Shown: positions 1 through 8,905, counted from the first letter of the stretch. The stretch is DNA of 50,569 nt from Terribacillus saccharophilus (GCF_002272745.1 NZ_NPBD01000008.1:1-50569); one strand, 5' to 3'. Numbers and translations: made by a program. The notes: generated from the sequence alone by a model not told the origin.

Positions 1-70
1 TGCTTGGCCGCATTAGATGTCTGGCAAGACATGTTTCTTATCTAGTTTTGAAGGTTCACTTCAAAAAGAC

Positions 71-99
71 TTGCTTTTCCTGATTAGACAGTGTATAAT
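71..99 (+). promoter_or_regulatory. Sigma-A promoter before 5S rRNA
   Basis: TTGCTT at 71-76 and TATAAT at 94-99 are separated by exactly 17 bp. The sequence at 1-60 resembles a 23S-5S spacer, so this promoter would allow the 5S and the two tRNAs to be transcribed independently of an upstream rRNA operon. The 23S gene itself is outside the window. Confidence 0.6.
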
Positions 100-129
100 A
101 TATATTGTCGTAGGAAAAGATAAGTAAGG

Positions 130-242
130 TCTGGTGGTAATAGCGAAGAGGTCACACCTGTTCCCATGTCGAACACAGTAGTTAAGCTCTTCAGCGCCGA
201 TGGTAGTTGGGTTCGCCCTGCGAGAGTAGGACGCTGCCAGGC
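130..242 (+). rRNA. rrf: 5S ribosomal RNA
   Basis: The core is nearly identical to Bacillus 5S rRNA: AGCGAAGAGGTCACACCTG near the 5' end, then GAACACAGTAGTTAAGCTC, then GAGAGTAGGACGCTGCCAG at the 3' end. The 5' CTGG(T)GG and 3' CTGCCAG segments pair as helix I. Ends are uncertain by a few bases. It is followed at once by two tRNA genes, the usual end of a Bacillaceae rrn operon. Confidence 0.95.
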
Positions 243-263
243 TGAGTATTTCCTTTATATTAT

Positions 264-342
<79 letters not shown>

Positions 343-424
343 TTCACTAAATAAAAAGTGGGAAATGGCAGTACACAAAGTGTACAGTCAAAAGTTTATT
401 GCACTAATACATAGTAGCAACATT

Positions 425-501
425 GGTCCGGTAGTTCAGTTGGTTAGAATGCCTGCCTGTCACGCAGGAGGTCGCGGGTTCGAGTCCCGTCCGGACCGCC
501 A
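425..501 (+). tRNA. tRNA-Asp (GTC)
   Basis: The acceptor stem GGTCCGG pairs with CCGGACC, the anticodon loop CTGTCAC carries GTC at 459-461, the T arm GCGGGTTCGAGTCCCGT is standard, and CCA is encoded. It is co-oriented with the 5S and initiator tRNA and is followed by a strong terminator. Confidence 0.96.
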
Positions 502-515
502 TACATAAAACGTTC

Positions 516-548
516 AAAAGCTTTAGGATTACTCCTAAAGCTTTTTTT
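516..548 (+). terminator. Terminator of the 5S-tRNA unit
   Basis: A 13-bp perfect stem (516-528 with 533-545, loop TTAC) followed by a run of T. It overlaps the stop codon of the convergent gene at 547 and may also help to end that transcript, although the T-run on the minus strand is only four bases. Confidence 0.9.
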
Positions 549-1329
549 ATATGTGTATTTCCCATCCAACTAGTGTAATACTTTCCGCTGCACCTGCAGA
601 CTGGGCGTTTGCAAGTGTTGTCTGCATGAAATGCGGCATGCTCTCGCTCTTGCTGAAAGCGCGCTGCAGCCGGGAAGCACTTTTATATGGAGATACAGGG
701 AAGCACTGCAATCCGATTGTGGAGAGCAGGATATGGTTAGTGCCACTTGAAAGAGGTACGCTCCCCATATTAAAGACAGGCACTACTTGATCAAACGTAT
801 TATCAGCACCAATTTTACCAAAACTATTTTGCTGATTCAGCTGAACAGAGTTGTAATGATTTTGAGCAGGTACTAAATGATAAAGTGAATTCTCCCCAAT
901 GGATAACCAATACAAATAACCTGCTTTACGTACGGCGATTAGACAGGAAGCATTACCGTTCACCTTTGCTGCCGTTGAGCGGAATCGTACGCTGTTGAAC
1001 ATACTCATCAGAAAGCTGTCGATCTTTTTTATTGCGCTGGAAACATCTTCATCAAGCGTTTCAGTGATTTTCCTTTGTCTGAGTATAAGGGAGTCTGCGA
1101 TGAAGGCAGCACTTTCTACTGTATGCTGTGCCCCCATGACAACTGCTAGCTCCCAATCAGCTCCTGTAAGGATAAGACAAGCATTCTCGTTCTTATAAGC
1201 ACCATGTGCAATGCTTCCGCCGAAGCGCCCGATCCAGACATGCTGGTATCCGCTCAGATCGACTTGATCCAGGTAGGATTTCATCTCACCATTCCAGCTG
1301 TAGTTGTACATTTGCTCTAATGCTTCCAT
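547..1329 (-). CDS. PP2C-like protein, probably catalytically dead
   Basis: The order of sequence blocks follows a PP2C-type phosphatase: a GG..AHG..KNENA block near residue 40, a WELAVVMGAQ block where the family has its metal-binding VADGMGG, a WLSIGENSLYHL block resembling the family's VGDSRxY strand, and a final AESITLVGWEI where the family has DNxT. The acidic metal ligands are replaced in all of these, so I infer a pseudophosphatase or a binding domain. The ATG at 1329 is chosen because AAAGGAG lies 7 nt upstream; the ATG at 1335 sits too close to it. The position next to the t6A operon may be coincidental. The family assignment is by pattern only. Confidence 0.55.
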   Translation of the reverse strand: MEALEQMYNYSWNGEMKSYLDQVDLSGYQHVWIGRFGGSIAHGAYKNENACLILTGADWELAVVMGAQHTVESAAFIADSLILRQRKITETLDEDVSSAIKKIDSFLMSMFNSVRFRSTAAKVNGNASCLIAVRKAGYLYWLSIGENSLYHLVPAQNHYNSVQLNQQNSFGKIGADNTFDQVVPVFNMGSVPLSSGTNHILLSTIGLQCFPVSPYKSASRLQRAFSKSESMPHFMQTTLANAQSAGAAESITLVGWEIHI

Positions 1330-1404
1330 ATGCATACTCCTTTATTGGCTGATAATATAAGTATTCTCCATAAATCCACGAAAGCCTTTTTGTTTCTAGT
1401 GCTT

Positions 1405-1432
1405 TTGCTTTTAGGCTATATTTTGCTATGAT
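1405..1432 (+). promoter_or_regulatory. Promoter of the tsaE operon
   Basis: TTGCTT at 1405-1410 and TATGAT at 1427-1432 with a 16-bp spacer, about 40 bp before tsaE. Confidence 0.5.
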
Positions 1433-1473
1433 GAATAGATGAACAAAGAATGAAAGTGAGTCAGGTGACGGTT

Positions 1474-1926
1474 ATGACCCAATTTATAAAGAAGATGCAT
1501 ACAATAGAAGATACCAATTCGTTTGGTCGAAAGCTGGCCGAACTGCTTCAGCCTGGAGATATCATCACGATGGAAGGAGACCTTGGTGCAGGAAAGACGA
1601 CGCTGACTAAAGCAATAGGAGCGGGTCTAGGTGTGAAAAGGACGATAAACAGTCCTACCTTCACTATCATCAAGGAATATGAAGGACGTCTGCCGTTATA
1701 TCATATGGATGTTTACCGGTTAGAGAACAGCGATGAAGATATCGGTTTCGAGGAGTATTTTTCAGGGGAAGGTGTTTCCATTGTAGAATGGGCACAATTC
1801 ATTGAAGATTATTTGCCAAAGGAACGACTGGAGCTTACGCTCAAGCATGATGGAGAAGCTAGAACAATCTTGCTGCAGCCAATTGGTGAACGTTATGAAA
1901 AGCTTTGTAAGGAGTTAGCGGAATGA
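1474..1926 (+). CDS. tsaE: TsaE, ATPase of t6A tRNA modification
   Basis: TsaE powers the TsaB-TsaD-TsaE complex, which transfers the threonylcarbamoyl group to A37 of ANN-decoding tRNAs. The sequence has the Walker A GDLGAGKTT (residues 35-43), SPTF switch (60-63), HMDVYR (77-82) and VEWA (104-107), all family signatures. The start at 1474 places the first conserved PGD at the same distance from the N terminus as in B. subtilis YdiB and has AGGTGA upstream; the ORF itself opens at 1450 with a weak site. It overlaps tsaB by ATGA, so the two are translationally coupled. tsaE, tsaB, rimI and tsaD form one operon, as in B. subtilis. Confidence 0.95.
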   Translation: MTQFIKKMHTIEDTNSFGRKLAELLQPGDIITMEGDLGAGKTTLTKAIGAGLGVKRTINSPTFTIIKEYEGRLPLYHMDVYRLENSDEDIGFEEYFSGEGVSIVEWAQFIEDYLPKERLELTLKHDGEARTILLQPIGERYEKLCKELAE

Positions 1927-2621
1927 ATATATTAGCGATGGATACTTCCAATCAGCTGCTAGGAGTAGCTATTGTGAAAGATGGAGTGACATTAGGTGAA
2001 CATGTTATGCATGGACACAGAGATCACTCGGTTCGATTGCTTCCCGCAATCGAACAATTGATGAAGGAAACAAAAACGACTCCTGCTGATTTAGATCGAA
2101 TTGTAGTTGGCCAGGGACCTGGATCCTACACAGGTGTTCGAATCAGTATGGCAACTGCAAAAACAATGGCTTGGGCACTAGGCATCGACGTCATCGGTGT
2201 TTCAAGTCTGGAGGGTCTTGCACATCAAGGGGAGCTATTCTCAGGATATGTTTGTCCTTTCTTCGATGCACGCAGAGGTCAAGTGTATACTGCTCTTTAC
2301 GCCAGCAATAGTGACTCCTTTGAACAAGTAGAAGAAATCGTCAATCCTCTATTCTCGGATTGGCTGGAACAGCTGCGAGAAAAAGGCGAAAGAATATTGT
2401 TTCTAAGCCCTGACATCGAGATGTATCGCAGTATGATTACTGAGATCCTGGGTGAGCAAGCAATAATCCCGGATGCTGCTATACATTACGCTCGTCCATC
2501 TGTACTTGCTCAAATAGGAGCTGCAAGGAAAGCAGATGATTTGCATCAAATCGTACCAAATTATGTTCGTATGACAGAGGCTGAGTCTAATTGGCTGAAG
2601 CAGCAGGAACAGCAGAAGTGA
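1923..2621 (+). CDS. tsaB: TsaB, scaffold of the t6A complex
   Basis: An ASKHA-fold paralogue of TsaD that dimerises with it and docks TsaE for tRNA t6A37 synthesis. It begins MNILAMDTSNQLLGVA (phosphate-1 loop) and has VGQGPGSYTGVRI around residue 60, diagnostic of TsaB. The length of 232 residues is normal. The start overlaps the tsaE stop (ATGA), and its own stop overlaps the GTG start of rimI, so the four-gene operon has almost no gaps. Confidence 0.95.
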   Translation: MNILAMDTSNQLLGVAIVKDGVTLGEHVMHGHRDHSVRLLPAIEQLMKETKTTPADLDRIVVGQGPGSYTGVRISMATAKTMAWALGIDVIGVSSLEGLAHQGELFSGYVCPFFDARRGQVYTALYASNSDSFEQVEEIVNPLFSDWLEQLREKGERILFLSPDIEMYRSMITEILGEQAIIPDAAIHYARPSVLAQIGAARKADDLHQIVPNYVRMTEAESNWLKQQEQQK

Positions 2622-3067
2622 GCGCAAAAGTGACCGTACGTCCGATGCAATTAGCCGATGTGCCAGCTGTCTATACAATTGAGACAGCATCTTTTGCAAC
2701 TCCATGGACAATCGATATCTTTGAACGTGAAATTACGGAAAATACGTTTGCAAATTATTTTGTCATTGAAAGTGATGGCGTAATTGCTGGTTATTGTGGG
2801 ATGTGGCTCGTCATCGATGAAGCACAGATCACGAATATTGCCATACTGCCGAACTTTCGAGGTCAGAAACTGGGCGAAAAGCTGTTTGCGCATGTAATGG
2901 AACAAGCAATTATGGCAGGGGCTTACCGTTTATCTCTAGAGGTACGTGTAACTAATGTACCGGCACAGCATTTATACCGGAAATTTGGTTTAGTACCGGG
3001 CGGTATCCGAAAAAACTATTATACAGACAATCAGGAAGACGCGATTGTAATGTGGGTGAATTTATGA
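2618..3067 (+). CDS. rimI: RimI-type protein N-acetyltransferase
   Basis: A GNAT acetyltransferase of the RimI family (acetylation of the ribosomal protein S18 N terminus in E. coli; B. subtilis YdiD). Visible motifs are [17 protein letters not shown] (acetyl-CoA loop, Q/RxxGxG/A type), [18 protein letters not shown], and the RimI C-terminal [18 protein letters not shown] chose GTG 2618, which gives a protein beginning SAKVTVRPM and matches the B. subtilis length; TTG 2591 in the same frame lies inside tsaB and adds nine residues with no family support. The GTG overlaps the tsaB stop, implying coupling. tsaD starts 4 nt before its stop. Confidence 0.93.
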   Translation: MSAKVTVRPMQLADVPAVYTIETASFATPWTIDIFEREITENTFANYFVIESDGVIAGYCGMWLVIDEAQITNIAILPNFRGQKLGEKLFAHVMEQAIMAGAYRLSLEVRVTNVPAQHLYRKFGLVPGGIRKNYYTDNQEDAIVMWVNL

Positions 3068-4071
3068 AAACATCAGAACTTATTTTAGCAATAGAAACAA
3101 GCTGTGATGAAACAGCCGCAGCCGTCATTGAGGGAGGCAGGATCATCAGATCCAATATCGTTGCTTCTCAAATTGAGAGCCATAAGCGTTTTGGCGGTGT
3201 AGTACCGGAAATAGCATCCAGGCATCATGTGGAACAAATTACGCTTGTTATTGAAGAGGCGATCCAGCAAGCTGGAATTCAGAAAGAAGAGCTGGACGCA
3301 ATTGCTGTGACACAGGGACCTGGTCTTATCGGTGCATTGCTTGTGGGGGTAAATGCTGCCAAAGCGCTGGCATTCTCCATTGGCAAACCGCTGATTGGCG
3401 TCCACCATATAGCAGGACATATTTATGCCAACAGATTGGAGCAGGAGTTCGTGTTCCCATTGCTTGCATTGGTCGTTTCTGGCGGTCATACAGAGCTTGT
3501 TCTTATGAAAGAACATGGCAGCTTTGAAGTAATTGGAGAGACGCGTGACGATGCAGCTGGTGAGGCTTATGACAAGGTAGCCAGGACATTGCAGCTACCT
3601 TATCCGGGAGGTCCCCGCATTGATAAGCTGGCAGCAGAAGGTGAGCAATCAATTGATTTCCCTCGTGCGTGGCTCGAGCCAGAGAGCTATGATTTCAGCT
3701 TTTCCGGTTTGAAATCTGCTGTCATCAACACACTGCATAATGCTAAGCAAAAGGGAGAAACATTTGCACCTGCAGATGTAGCGGCAAGCTTCCAAGCCAG
3801 CGTAGTAGATGTGCTTGTAGGGAAAACAATCCGAGCGGCCGAAGCATTCGGCGCAAAGCAAGTTATTGTTGCGGGTGGTGTTGCTGCCAACAGGGGGCTG
3901 CGCGCTTCTTTGGAAGAAGTGTTTGCAGACAAGCAAGCTGATCTGCTTATCCCGCCGCTTGCTTTATGCACGGATAACGCAGCCATGATTGGAGCAGCTG
4001 CATCCATTCTTTATCAGCAAGAGAAATTTGCTGATTTATCTATGAATGCTAAGGCATCTATGCCGTTATAA
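3064..4071 (+). CDS. tsaD: TsaD, tRNA threonylcarbamoyltransferase
   Basis: The catalytic subunit (Gcp/Kae1/YgjD family) joins threonylcarbamoyl-AMP to A37 of tRNA. It shows [10 protein letters not shown] near the N terminus, the metal-binding histidines of [11 protein letters not shown] (about 115 and 119), [37 protein letters not shown] and the [12 protein letters not shown] metal/phosphate motif. ATG 3064 is chosen; an in-frame GTG at 3052 lies deeper in rimI and has no better site. It is the last gene of the operon, ended by the terminator at 4073. Confidence 0.97.
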   Translation: MKTSELILAIETSCDETAAAVIEGGRIIRSNIVASQIESHKRFGGVVPEIASRHHVEQITLVIEEAIQQAGIQKEELDAIAVTQGPGLIGALLVGVNAAKALAFSIGKPLIGVHHIAGHIYANRLEQEFVFPLLALVVSGGHTELVLMKEHGSFEVIGETRDDAAGEAYDKVARTLQLPYPGGPRIDKLAAEGEQSIDFPRAWLEPESYDFSFSGLKSAVINTLHNAKQKGETFAPADVAASFQASVVDVLVGKTIRAAEAFGAKQVIVAGGVAANRGLRASLEEVFADKQADLLIPPLALCTDNAAMIGAAASILYQQEKFADLSMNAKASMPL

Positions 4072-4072
4072 T

Positions 4073-4111
4073 AAAAAGCATCGTTTTCGTTATGAAAACG
4101 ATGCTTTTTTT
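4073..4111 (+). terminator. Terminator of the tsaEB-rimI-tsaD operon
   Basis: A perfect 16-bp stem (4073-4088 with 4094-4109) ending in T. Its 3' end runs into the first DnaA box of the adjoining cluster. Confidence 0.92.
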
Positions 4112-4283
4112 ATTCACAGACTATATTGTTAATTGTGTATAACTTATTAAAACCCACTATTAGTACCAGGTAAAGAAGTGTATAAATCTGTGTAAAAGCG
4201 CTGTGGATTCTGTGGATATTGTGTATAACCTTGTGTATATCCCATCAAATCAACAATGAAAACGCATTTAGTCCTGTGCATAA
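4110..4283. promoter_or_regulatory. DnaA-box cluster
   Basis: Four exact TTATNCACA boxes: 4110-4118 (plus strand), 4134-4142, 4220-4228 and 4275-4283 (all minus strand; the last is inside the 3' end of the ABC-F gene). One-mismatch boxes lie at 4177-4185, 4189-4197, 4211-4219 and 4232-4240. The space between the convergent genes has no other obvious role. As I recall, B. subtilis has a DnaA-box cluster at the equivalent gcp (tsaD) locus that affects initiation frequency, so the position appears conserved. Confidence 0.8.
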
Positions 4284-6223
4284 CTTTCCTGCTCTTCGCT
4301 AAGTATTTCCCATTCTTCCATTACTTCTAGCAGGGTTGCCTGTAGCTCTTCATTCTTTTCCGTGATTTCCTGGGCTTTCTGATAGTCTTGGAAAATTTCC
4401 GGATCAGTAAGCAAAGTCTCATTGGTTTCAATCTCTGTCTCCAGCTCGACTATCTTTTCTTCCAGCTCTGAAATGCGTCGTTCCCGTTTCCGGATTTCCC
4501 GCTTTATTGCCTTATCTTGATGATAGGAGGATTTGTTCTCCGGCATAACAGTTCTCTGCTTGGTTTCTGCAGCCATAGCTTCCAAGGCAGCAATATCCTG
4601 CTTCTCTTGTTTCTTTTCTATAAAATAATCATAGTTGCCTAAGTAGGATATAATCTGCTTGTCCGCCATTTCCAGTACTTGTGTGGAAACCTTATTCATG
4701 AAGTAACGGTCATGGGAGACAAAGAGTATAGTACCTGGGTAGTCGGCCAATGCACCTTCCAATACTTCCTTGCTGTCTAAATCAAGGTGGTTGGTCGGTT
4801 CATCCATGATCAAGAGATTCGATTTCTGCATCATCAGCTTAGCCAGAGCAAGACGGGCCTTTTCGCCACCGCTCAGTGTGTTGACTACTTTGAGGACATC
4901 ATCACCAGTGAACAGGAAGTTACCGAGAATTGTACGGATATTCTTCTCATCCATAAGCGGATACTCGTCCCATAGCTCAGCAAGGACGCTCTTCGATGAA
5001 TGCAATTCCGTCTGTTCCTGGTCGTAATAGCCGATGCTGACGCCTGTCCCTATTTCTATCTGACCGGATTTAGCAGGCAGCTTTCCGATAATGGTCTTGA
5101 GCAATGTTGTCTTACCCGTTCCATTCGGCCCGGTGAGAGCGATGCGGTCCTGACGATTCATATGGAAGGTAACGTGCTCAAAGACAGGGGAGGTACTCTC
5201 TGGATATTGATAAGCCAAATCTTTTACCTTCAATACATCATTTCCGCTTCGCCGATCAATATCAAATGTGAGTTTTGCAGAAGATGCATCATGAAGCGGC
5301 CGGTCTATTCGTTCCATCTTCTCCAACTGTTTACGTCTGCTTTGTGCACGTTTCGTCGTTGTGGCACGCGCAATGTTTTTTTGAACGAATTCTTCCATCT
5401 TTTTGATTTCGGACTGTTGTTTCTCGTATTGCTTCAGCTCGCGTTCGAAATTGGCAGCTTTCTGTTCAAGATAGTTACTGTAATTTCCTTTGTAACGAAC
5501 AGAATGATTGTGCGCTATCTCAATTATGGTATTAACAGTTTTGTCTAGGAAGTAGCGGTCATGCGATACAACTACAACAGCCCCTTGATAACTGCTCAAA
5601 TAACCTTCCAGCCAGTCCAAGGTAGAAATGTCCAAATGGTTAGTCGGCTCATCCAGTATTAATACGTCTGGTTTCTGGAGAAGGAGCTTACCTAGGGCAA
5701 GACGCGTTTTTTGTCCGCCGCTTAATGAACCTATCGGTGTGGACAAGTCTCTGTCTCCGAAACGGAGTCCGTTCAGCACGGAACGGATATCTGCTTCATA
5801 TTGATAGCCTCCATTTAAACGGAAGGCCTGCTGTTTTGTATCATAATTGGTTAGAAGCTGCTGGTAGGCTGTTTCGTCTGAAATTAGATCAGGGTCTCCC
5901 ATCCTTGCTTCGAGACGGCGCAGCTCGTCCTCTTGCTGAATAAGATCAGCGAAGACAGTCTTCATTTCTTCCAGGATGCTTTTTTCCGACTCTAAGCCTG
6001 TATGCTGCTCCAGGTACCCAAGTGTGGCATCCTTTGCTAAGAATACATTCCCTTCGTCATAGCTTAATTCTCCTGCAAGGATCTTCAGTAAGGTCGATTT
6101 TCCGGCACCGTTTCGTCCTACAATGGCTAATCGGTCCTGTGTTTGTACTTCCAATTTTATATTTGATAAAATGACGTCTGCGCCAAATAGTTTTGTTATA
6201 TTGTTCGCTTGCAATAAAATCAT
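4268..6223 (-). CDS. ABC-F family ATPase, YdiF type
   Basis: A soluble translation-associated ABC-F protein with two ATPase domains in one chain and no membrane segment. Domain 1 has GRNGAGKST, LSGGQKTRLAL and LILDEPTNHLD; domain 2 has GPNGTGKTT, LSGGEKARLAL and LIMDEPTNHLD. The two are separated by the charged P-site tRNA-interacting linker, and a C-terminal coiled coil follows. ABC-F proteins bind the ribosomal E site; whether this one protects against antibiotics or tunes translation cannot be read from sequence. ATG 6223 is preferred (AGGTG 7 nt upstream) over GTG 6232. Gene order after tsaD matches B. subtilis ydiF. It is convergent with tsaD across the DnaA boxes. Confidence 0.93.
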   Translation of the reverse strand: MILLQANNITKLFGADVILSNIKLEVQTQDRLAIVGRNGAGKSTLLKILAGELSYDEGNVFLAKDATLGYLEQHTGLESEKSILEEMKTVFADLIQQEDELRRLEARMGDPDLISDETAYQQLLTNYDTKQQAFRLNGGYQYEADIRSVLNGLRFGDRDLSTPIGSLSGGQKTRLALGKLLLQKPDVLILDEPTNHLDISTLDWLEGYLSSYQGAVVVVSHDRYFLDKTVNTIIEIAHNHSVRYKGNYSNYLEQKAANFERELKQYEKQQSEIKKMEEFVQKNIARATTTKRAQSRRKQLEKMERIDRPLHDASSAKLTFDIDRRSGNDVLKVKDLAYQYPESTSPVFEHVTFHMNRQDRIALTGPNGTGKTTLLKTIIGKLPAKSGQIEIGTGVSIGYYDQEQTELHSSKSVLAELWDEYPLMDEKNIRTILGNFLFTGDDVLKVVNTLSGGEKARLALAKLMMQKSNLLIMDEPTNHLDLDSKEVLEGALADYPGTILFVSHDRYFMNKVSTQVLEMADKQIISYLGNYDYFIEKKQEKQDIAALEAMAAETKQRTVMPENKSSYHQDKAIKREIRKRERRISELEEKIVELETEIETNETLLTDPEIFQDYQKAQEITEKNEELQATLLEVMEEWEILSEEQESYAQD

Positions 6224-6243
6224 TCTGTTCACCTCATACTATC

Positions 6244-6273
6244 AGTGTATCCTATGTGACAAAACAGTAGCAA
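6244..6273 (-). promoter_or_regulatory. Possible promoter of the ABC-F gene
   Basis: Read on the minus strand, TTGCTA (6273-6268) and TACACT (6249-6244) lie 18 bp apart, 20 bp before the start codon. Confidence 0.35.
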
Positions 6274-6667
6274 GCGCCGAATTTCAGCACTTTTAGCTTT
6301 CATGTGGATGGACATCAGAAATGAATTTGTTAAAATGGAGACAAGGTGCCTCTCATCATCTTTCTTTGTGAATCTGTACAAGACTTTCCTTCTTAAATCT
6401 GTTAGAATAAGTTGTTAACTATAATCGTACTTTGTGAAAGTATCATATCGTAACAATTCAAGGACGAAGCCGCAGGCAGCATCTGCAACTCCTTATAGAT
6501 GCCAGAAAGGAACCTGTCTGCATCCATTATTCCATCATGTTGGAATAGTGCTGATCATATACGACAAAAGGTAACAGAACAATATCGTTCTAGTCCGATA
6601 GGCCTTTTGATCAGCTGCATGGCTGCACGAAGTTCGCTTCTGGAAGCTGCAGGCTTTAGGAGGATAA
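6274..6667 (+). other. Long leader region before rex
   Basis: About 390 bp with no convincing gene. It holds TATAAT at 6420-6425 without a good -35, an imperfect hairpin around 6523-6551 (ATTATTCCA against TTGGAATAGT) and inverted CAGCTGC-like segments at 6610-6655. A 64-codon ORF (6499-6693) overlaps the rex start but has no ribosome site and an uncharacteristic composition. I see no full Rex operator, although the half-site TTGTGAA occurs at 6367-6373 and TTTGTGAA at 6431-6438. Confidence 0.4.
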
Positions 6668-7300
6668 ATGAGTATGTATATGGATCAAAATAAAATACCA
6701 AAAGCTACGGCAAAGCGGCTGCCACTTTATTATCGATTTCTCAACAGTCTGCATCTGCAGGGTAAAACAAGAGTCTCTTCAAAAGAACTCAGTGAATCGG
6801 TTAAAGTAGACTCAGCTACAATCCGCCGTGACTTTTCCTATTTCGGAGCACTTGGCAAAAAAGGCTATGGTTATAATGTAGAGTACTTGCTGAACTTCTT
6901 CCGGAAAACACTAGATCAAGATGAGATCACGAGAGTGGCGCTCATCGGGGTCGGTAATTTGGGAACAGCATTCCTGAATTATAATTTTACGAAGAATAAC
7001 AATACAAAAATAGAAATGGCATTCGATACAGATCCCGGAAAAGTGGATCATAATATCGGCGGTGTCCCTGTATACCATATTGATGATTTGGAAGAATATA
7101 TCGGCAACGTAAGTGCAGCGATCCTTACGGTGCCAGCACAAGCTGCCCAAGCAATCACTGACCGGCTTGTCGAGTGTGGTATTGCTGGAATCCTGAACTT
7201 TACGCCAGCGCGTATCGCAGTACCAAGCAATATCCGTGTGCATCATATTGATTTGGCTATCGAATTGCAGTCATTAGTTTATTTTTTGAAGCATTATTGA
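6668..7300 (+). CDS. rex: Rex, NADH-sensing redox repressor
   Basis: Rex reads the NADH/NAD+ ratio and represses fermentation and respiration genes; NADH releases it from TTGTGAAnnnnTTCACAA operators. An N-terminal winged helix (about residues 1-80) with [15 protein letters not shown] as recognition region is followed by a Rossmann domain with GVGNLGTA (GxGxxG, 94-99) and a C-terminal domain-swapped helix ending [11 protein letters not shown]. It is almost identical in layout to B. subtilis Rex. AGGAGG at 6658-6663 serves ATG 6668 or 6674. Candidate targets in this same window are ldh-lctP and possibly the DoxX gene at 44776. Confidence 0.97.
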   Translation: MSMYMDQNKIPKATAKRLPLYYRFLNSLHLQGKTRVSSKELSESVKVDSATIRRDFSYFGALGKKGYGYNVEYLLNFFRKTLDQDEITRVALIGVGNLGTAFLNYNFTKNNNTKIEMAFDTDPGKVDHNIGGVPVYHIDDLEEYIGNVSAAILTVPAQAAQAITDRLVECGIAGILNFTPARIAVPSNIRVHHIDLAIELQSLVYFLKHY

Positions 7301-7303
7301 TTC

Positions 7304-7332
7304 AAGCACCTCTCATGCAGAGGTGTTTTTTT
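7304..7332 (+). terminator. Terminator of rex
   Basis: CACCTC (7307-7312) pairs with GAGGTG (7320-7325), followed by seven T. Confidence 0.8.
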
Positions 7333-7436
7333 CTTACATACGATTATCCAAATCATTTTACTTATCACGTTAATCGCGGTTAAATCATGACTAAGCAAAG
7401 ATACTAGGATATAAGAAGCGGAAGGGAAGTGAAAAT

Positions 7437-8162
7437 ATGATACAGCAAGCCGCCATCACGTTACAGGAAGTGGTATATGAAACAGAGGAGAACAAAATTA
7501 TCTGCGGTATAACAGGTAGATTCACGAAGGGTAAGATCACAGCAATAGTCGGTCCGTCAGGCGCAGGAAAGACGACACTTTTTCGATTATGTAATGGATT
7601 GCTGTCACCCTCAGGAGGAAATATACTGATCAACGGGAAGGAAATCTTAACGTTTGATCCTGTGAGCTTGCGCCGTCATGTCGGTATCGTTCTCCAGCAG
7701 GCAACTATGCTGGAAGGAAGCGTTCGGGACAATTTGGCATTGCCTTTACAGCTTGATGGAAAGGAGCTGACAGATGACGAGGCACAACGGATGATACAGT
7801 TAGTAGGGCTTGATCCAGACATATTGGAGCGAAACAGCAGGGATTTATCGGGAGGCCAGAAGCAGAAGGTTTCCATTGCTCGAACACTGCTGAATGAGCC
7901 AGAGATTTTGCTGCTGGATGAAATCACATCTTCCTTGGATCGAGTTTCCAGGCAGGACATAGAGAAACTGATTGAATGGATCAATAGAGAAACTGGAACG
8001 ACTGTCATATGGATAACGCATAATCTGGAACAGGCAAAGTCAGTCGCAGAAGAAGTCTGGGTCATGATAGACGGCCGTATTGCCGAAGCGGGACCGATTG
8101 AAATGCTGGATCATCCAGAAAATGATGATGTCAAACACTTTGTCATGGAGGAGAGAAAATGA
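7437..8162 (+). CDS. fetA: ABC transporter ATPase, FetA-like
   Basis: The ATPase partner of the membrane protein encoded next to it, together resembling E. coli FetAB (YbbL/YbbM), an exporter linked to iron homeostasis and oxidative stress. Walker A GPSGAGKTT (39-47), Q-loop LQQ (85-87), LSGGQ signature (136-140), Walker B ILLLDE (156-161) and the H-loop THNLEQA are all present. The 241-residue length suits a single-domain importer/exporter ATPase. The gene overlaps fetB by ATGA. The transported ion is inferred from the FetB family, not from the ATPase. Confidence 0.85.
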   Translation: MIQQAAITLQEVVYETEENKIICGITGRFTKGKITAIVGPSGAGKTTLFRLCNGLLSPSGGNILINGKEILTFDPVSLRRHVGIVLQQATMLEGSVRDNLALPLQLDGKELTDDEAQRMIQLVGLDPDILERNSRDLSGGQKQKVSIARTLLNEPEILLLDEITSSLDRVSRQDIEKLIEWINRETGTTVIWITHNLEQAKSVAEEVWVMIDGRIAEAGPIEMLDHPENDDVKHFVMEERK

Positions 8163-8905
8163 GCGCACTTGCTTTAATACTCACCTTGGTATTCGTCCTT
8201 ATTCCACTTTTCTTATCTAAGACATTACAGCTTGGGCTCGAAAAAGATACGCTCATTGCCACAGTCCGTTCCATCATTCAGCTGTTTGCGGTTGGCTATG
8301 TGCTGCAGTTTATCTTTGACTCCGAAAATATCCTTTATATATTCCTGATGGTTGCGCTCATGATTGGTGCAGCAGTAGAAAACGCAAGGAAAAAAGGAGC
8401 ATCGATAAGAGGCATCACATGGAAGCTAGTGCTTACCTTCGTTGTAATTGAAGTACTGACACAAGGGATCTTGTTAGGGCTTCATATTACACCGGCAACT
8501 GCACAATACATCATCCCATTAAGCGGAATGGTGATAGGAAACTCTATGGTGCTAGGTATTTTGTTTTTAAACCGATTTACTTCAGAAGTGTCATCCAGAA
8601 GAGAGGAGACTGAGCTTATCCTTTCTTTAGGCGGCACACCAAAGCAAGCAATTCAACACTCGTTGCTGGCATCCATTAAGGCAAGTACTATTCCGACAAT
8701 AGAAAGCCAGAAGACAATCGGACTAGTCCAGCTGCCAGGTATGATGAGCGGTCAGATCATTGCCGGAGCAGATCCGCTCCAGGCCGTCATGTTCCAGCTC
8801 CTGATTCTCTTCCTGCTGCTGACAACTGCTATTGTTACAAGTACTATGCTTGGCTTTTTATCTTATCCGACGAAATTTAATGAGCGGATGCAAGTAATTG
8901 ATTAG
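8159..8905 (+). CDS. fetB: Membrane subunit of FetAB-type transporter (UPF0014)
   Basis: A polytopic protein with about seven hydrophobic segments, of the UPF0014/YbbM/FetB family. The signature stretch PLSGMVIGNSMV (about 119-130) and, later, IESQKTIGLVQLPGMMSGQI (about 182-201) are characteristic, the latter probably the coupling helix that contacts the ATPase. It is translationally coupled to the ATPase by a 4-nt overlap and followed by a terminator, so the two make a self-contained operon. The iron-export role is known for E. coli FetAB and only inferred here. Confidence 0.85.
   Translation: MSALALILTLVFVLIPLFLSKTLQLGLEKDTLIATVRSIIQLFAVGYVLQFIFDSENILYIFLMVALMIGAAVENARKKGASIRGITWKLVLTFVVIEVLTQGILLGLHITPATAQYIIPLSGMVIGNSMVLGILFLNRFTSEVSSRREETELILSLGGTPKQAIQHSLLASIKASTIPTIESQKTIGLVQLPGMMSGQIIAGADPLQAVMFQLLILFLLLTTAIVTSTMLGFLSYPTKFNERMQVID

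Noticed and set aside
1..60. 3' end of 23S rRNA
   Set aside because: The opening bases resemble a 23S-5S spacer rather than the conserved 23S terminus, so I did not call a partial 23S gene.
5000..5548. A 182-codon plus-strand ORF opposite the ABC-F gene
   Set aside because: Antisense to conserved ABC-F motifs; composition rich in Phe, Cys and Leu as expected of a reverse shadow; no promoter or ribosome site.
6366..6382. TTGTGAATCTGTACAAG before rex as a Rex autoregulatory site
   Set aside because: Only one half matches TTGTGAA; the other half is not TTCACAA and the spacing is wrong.
6499..6693. A 64-codon ORF before rex
   Set aside because: No ribosome site, overlaps the rex start, and the translation has no domain-like character; treated as leader DNA.
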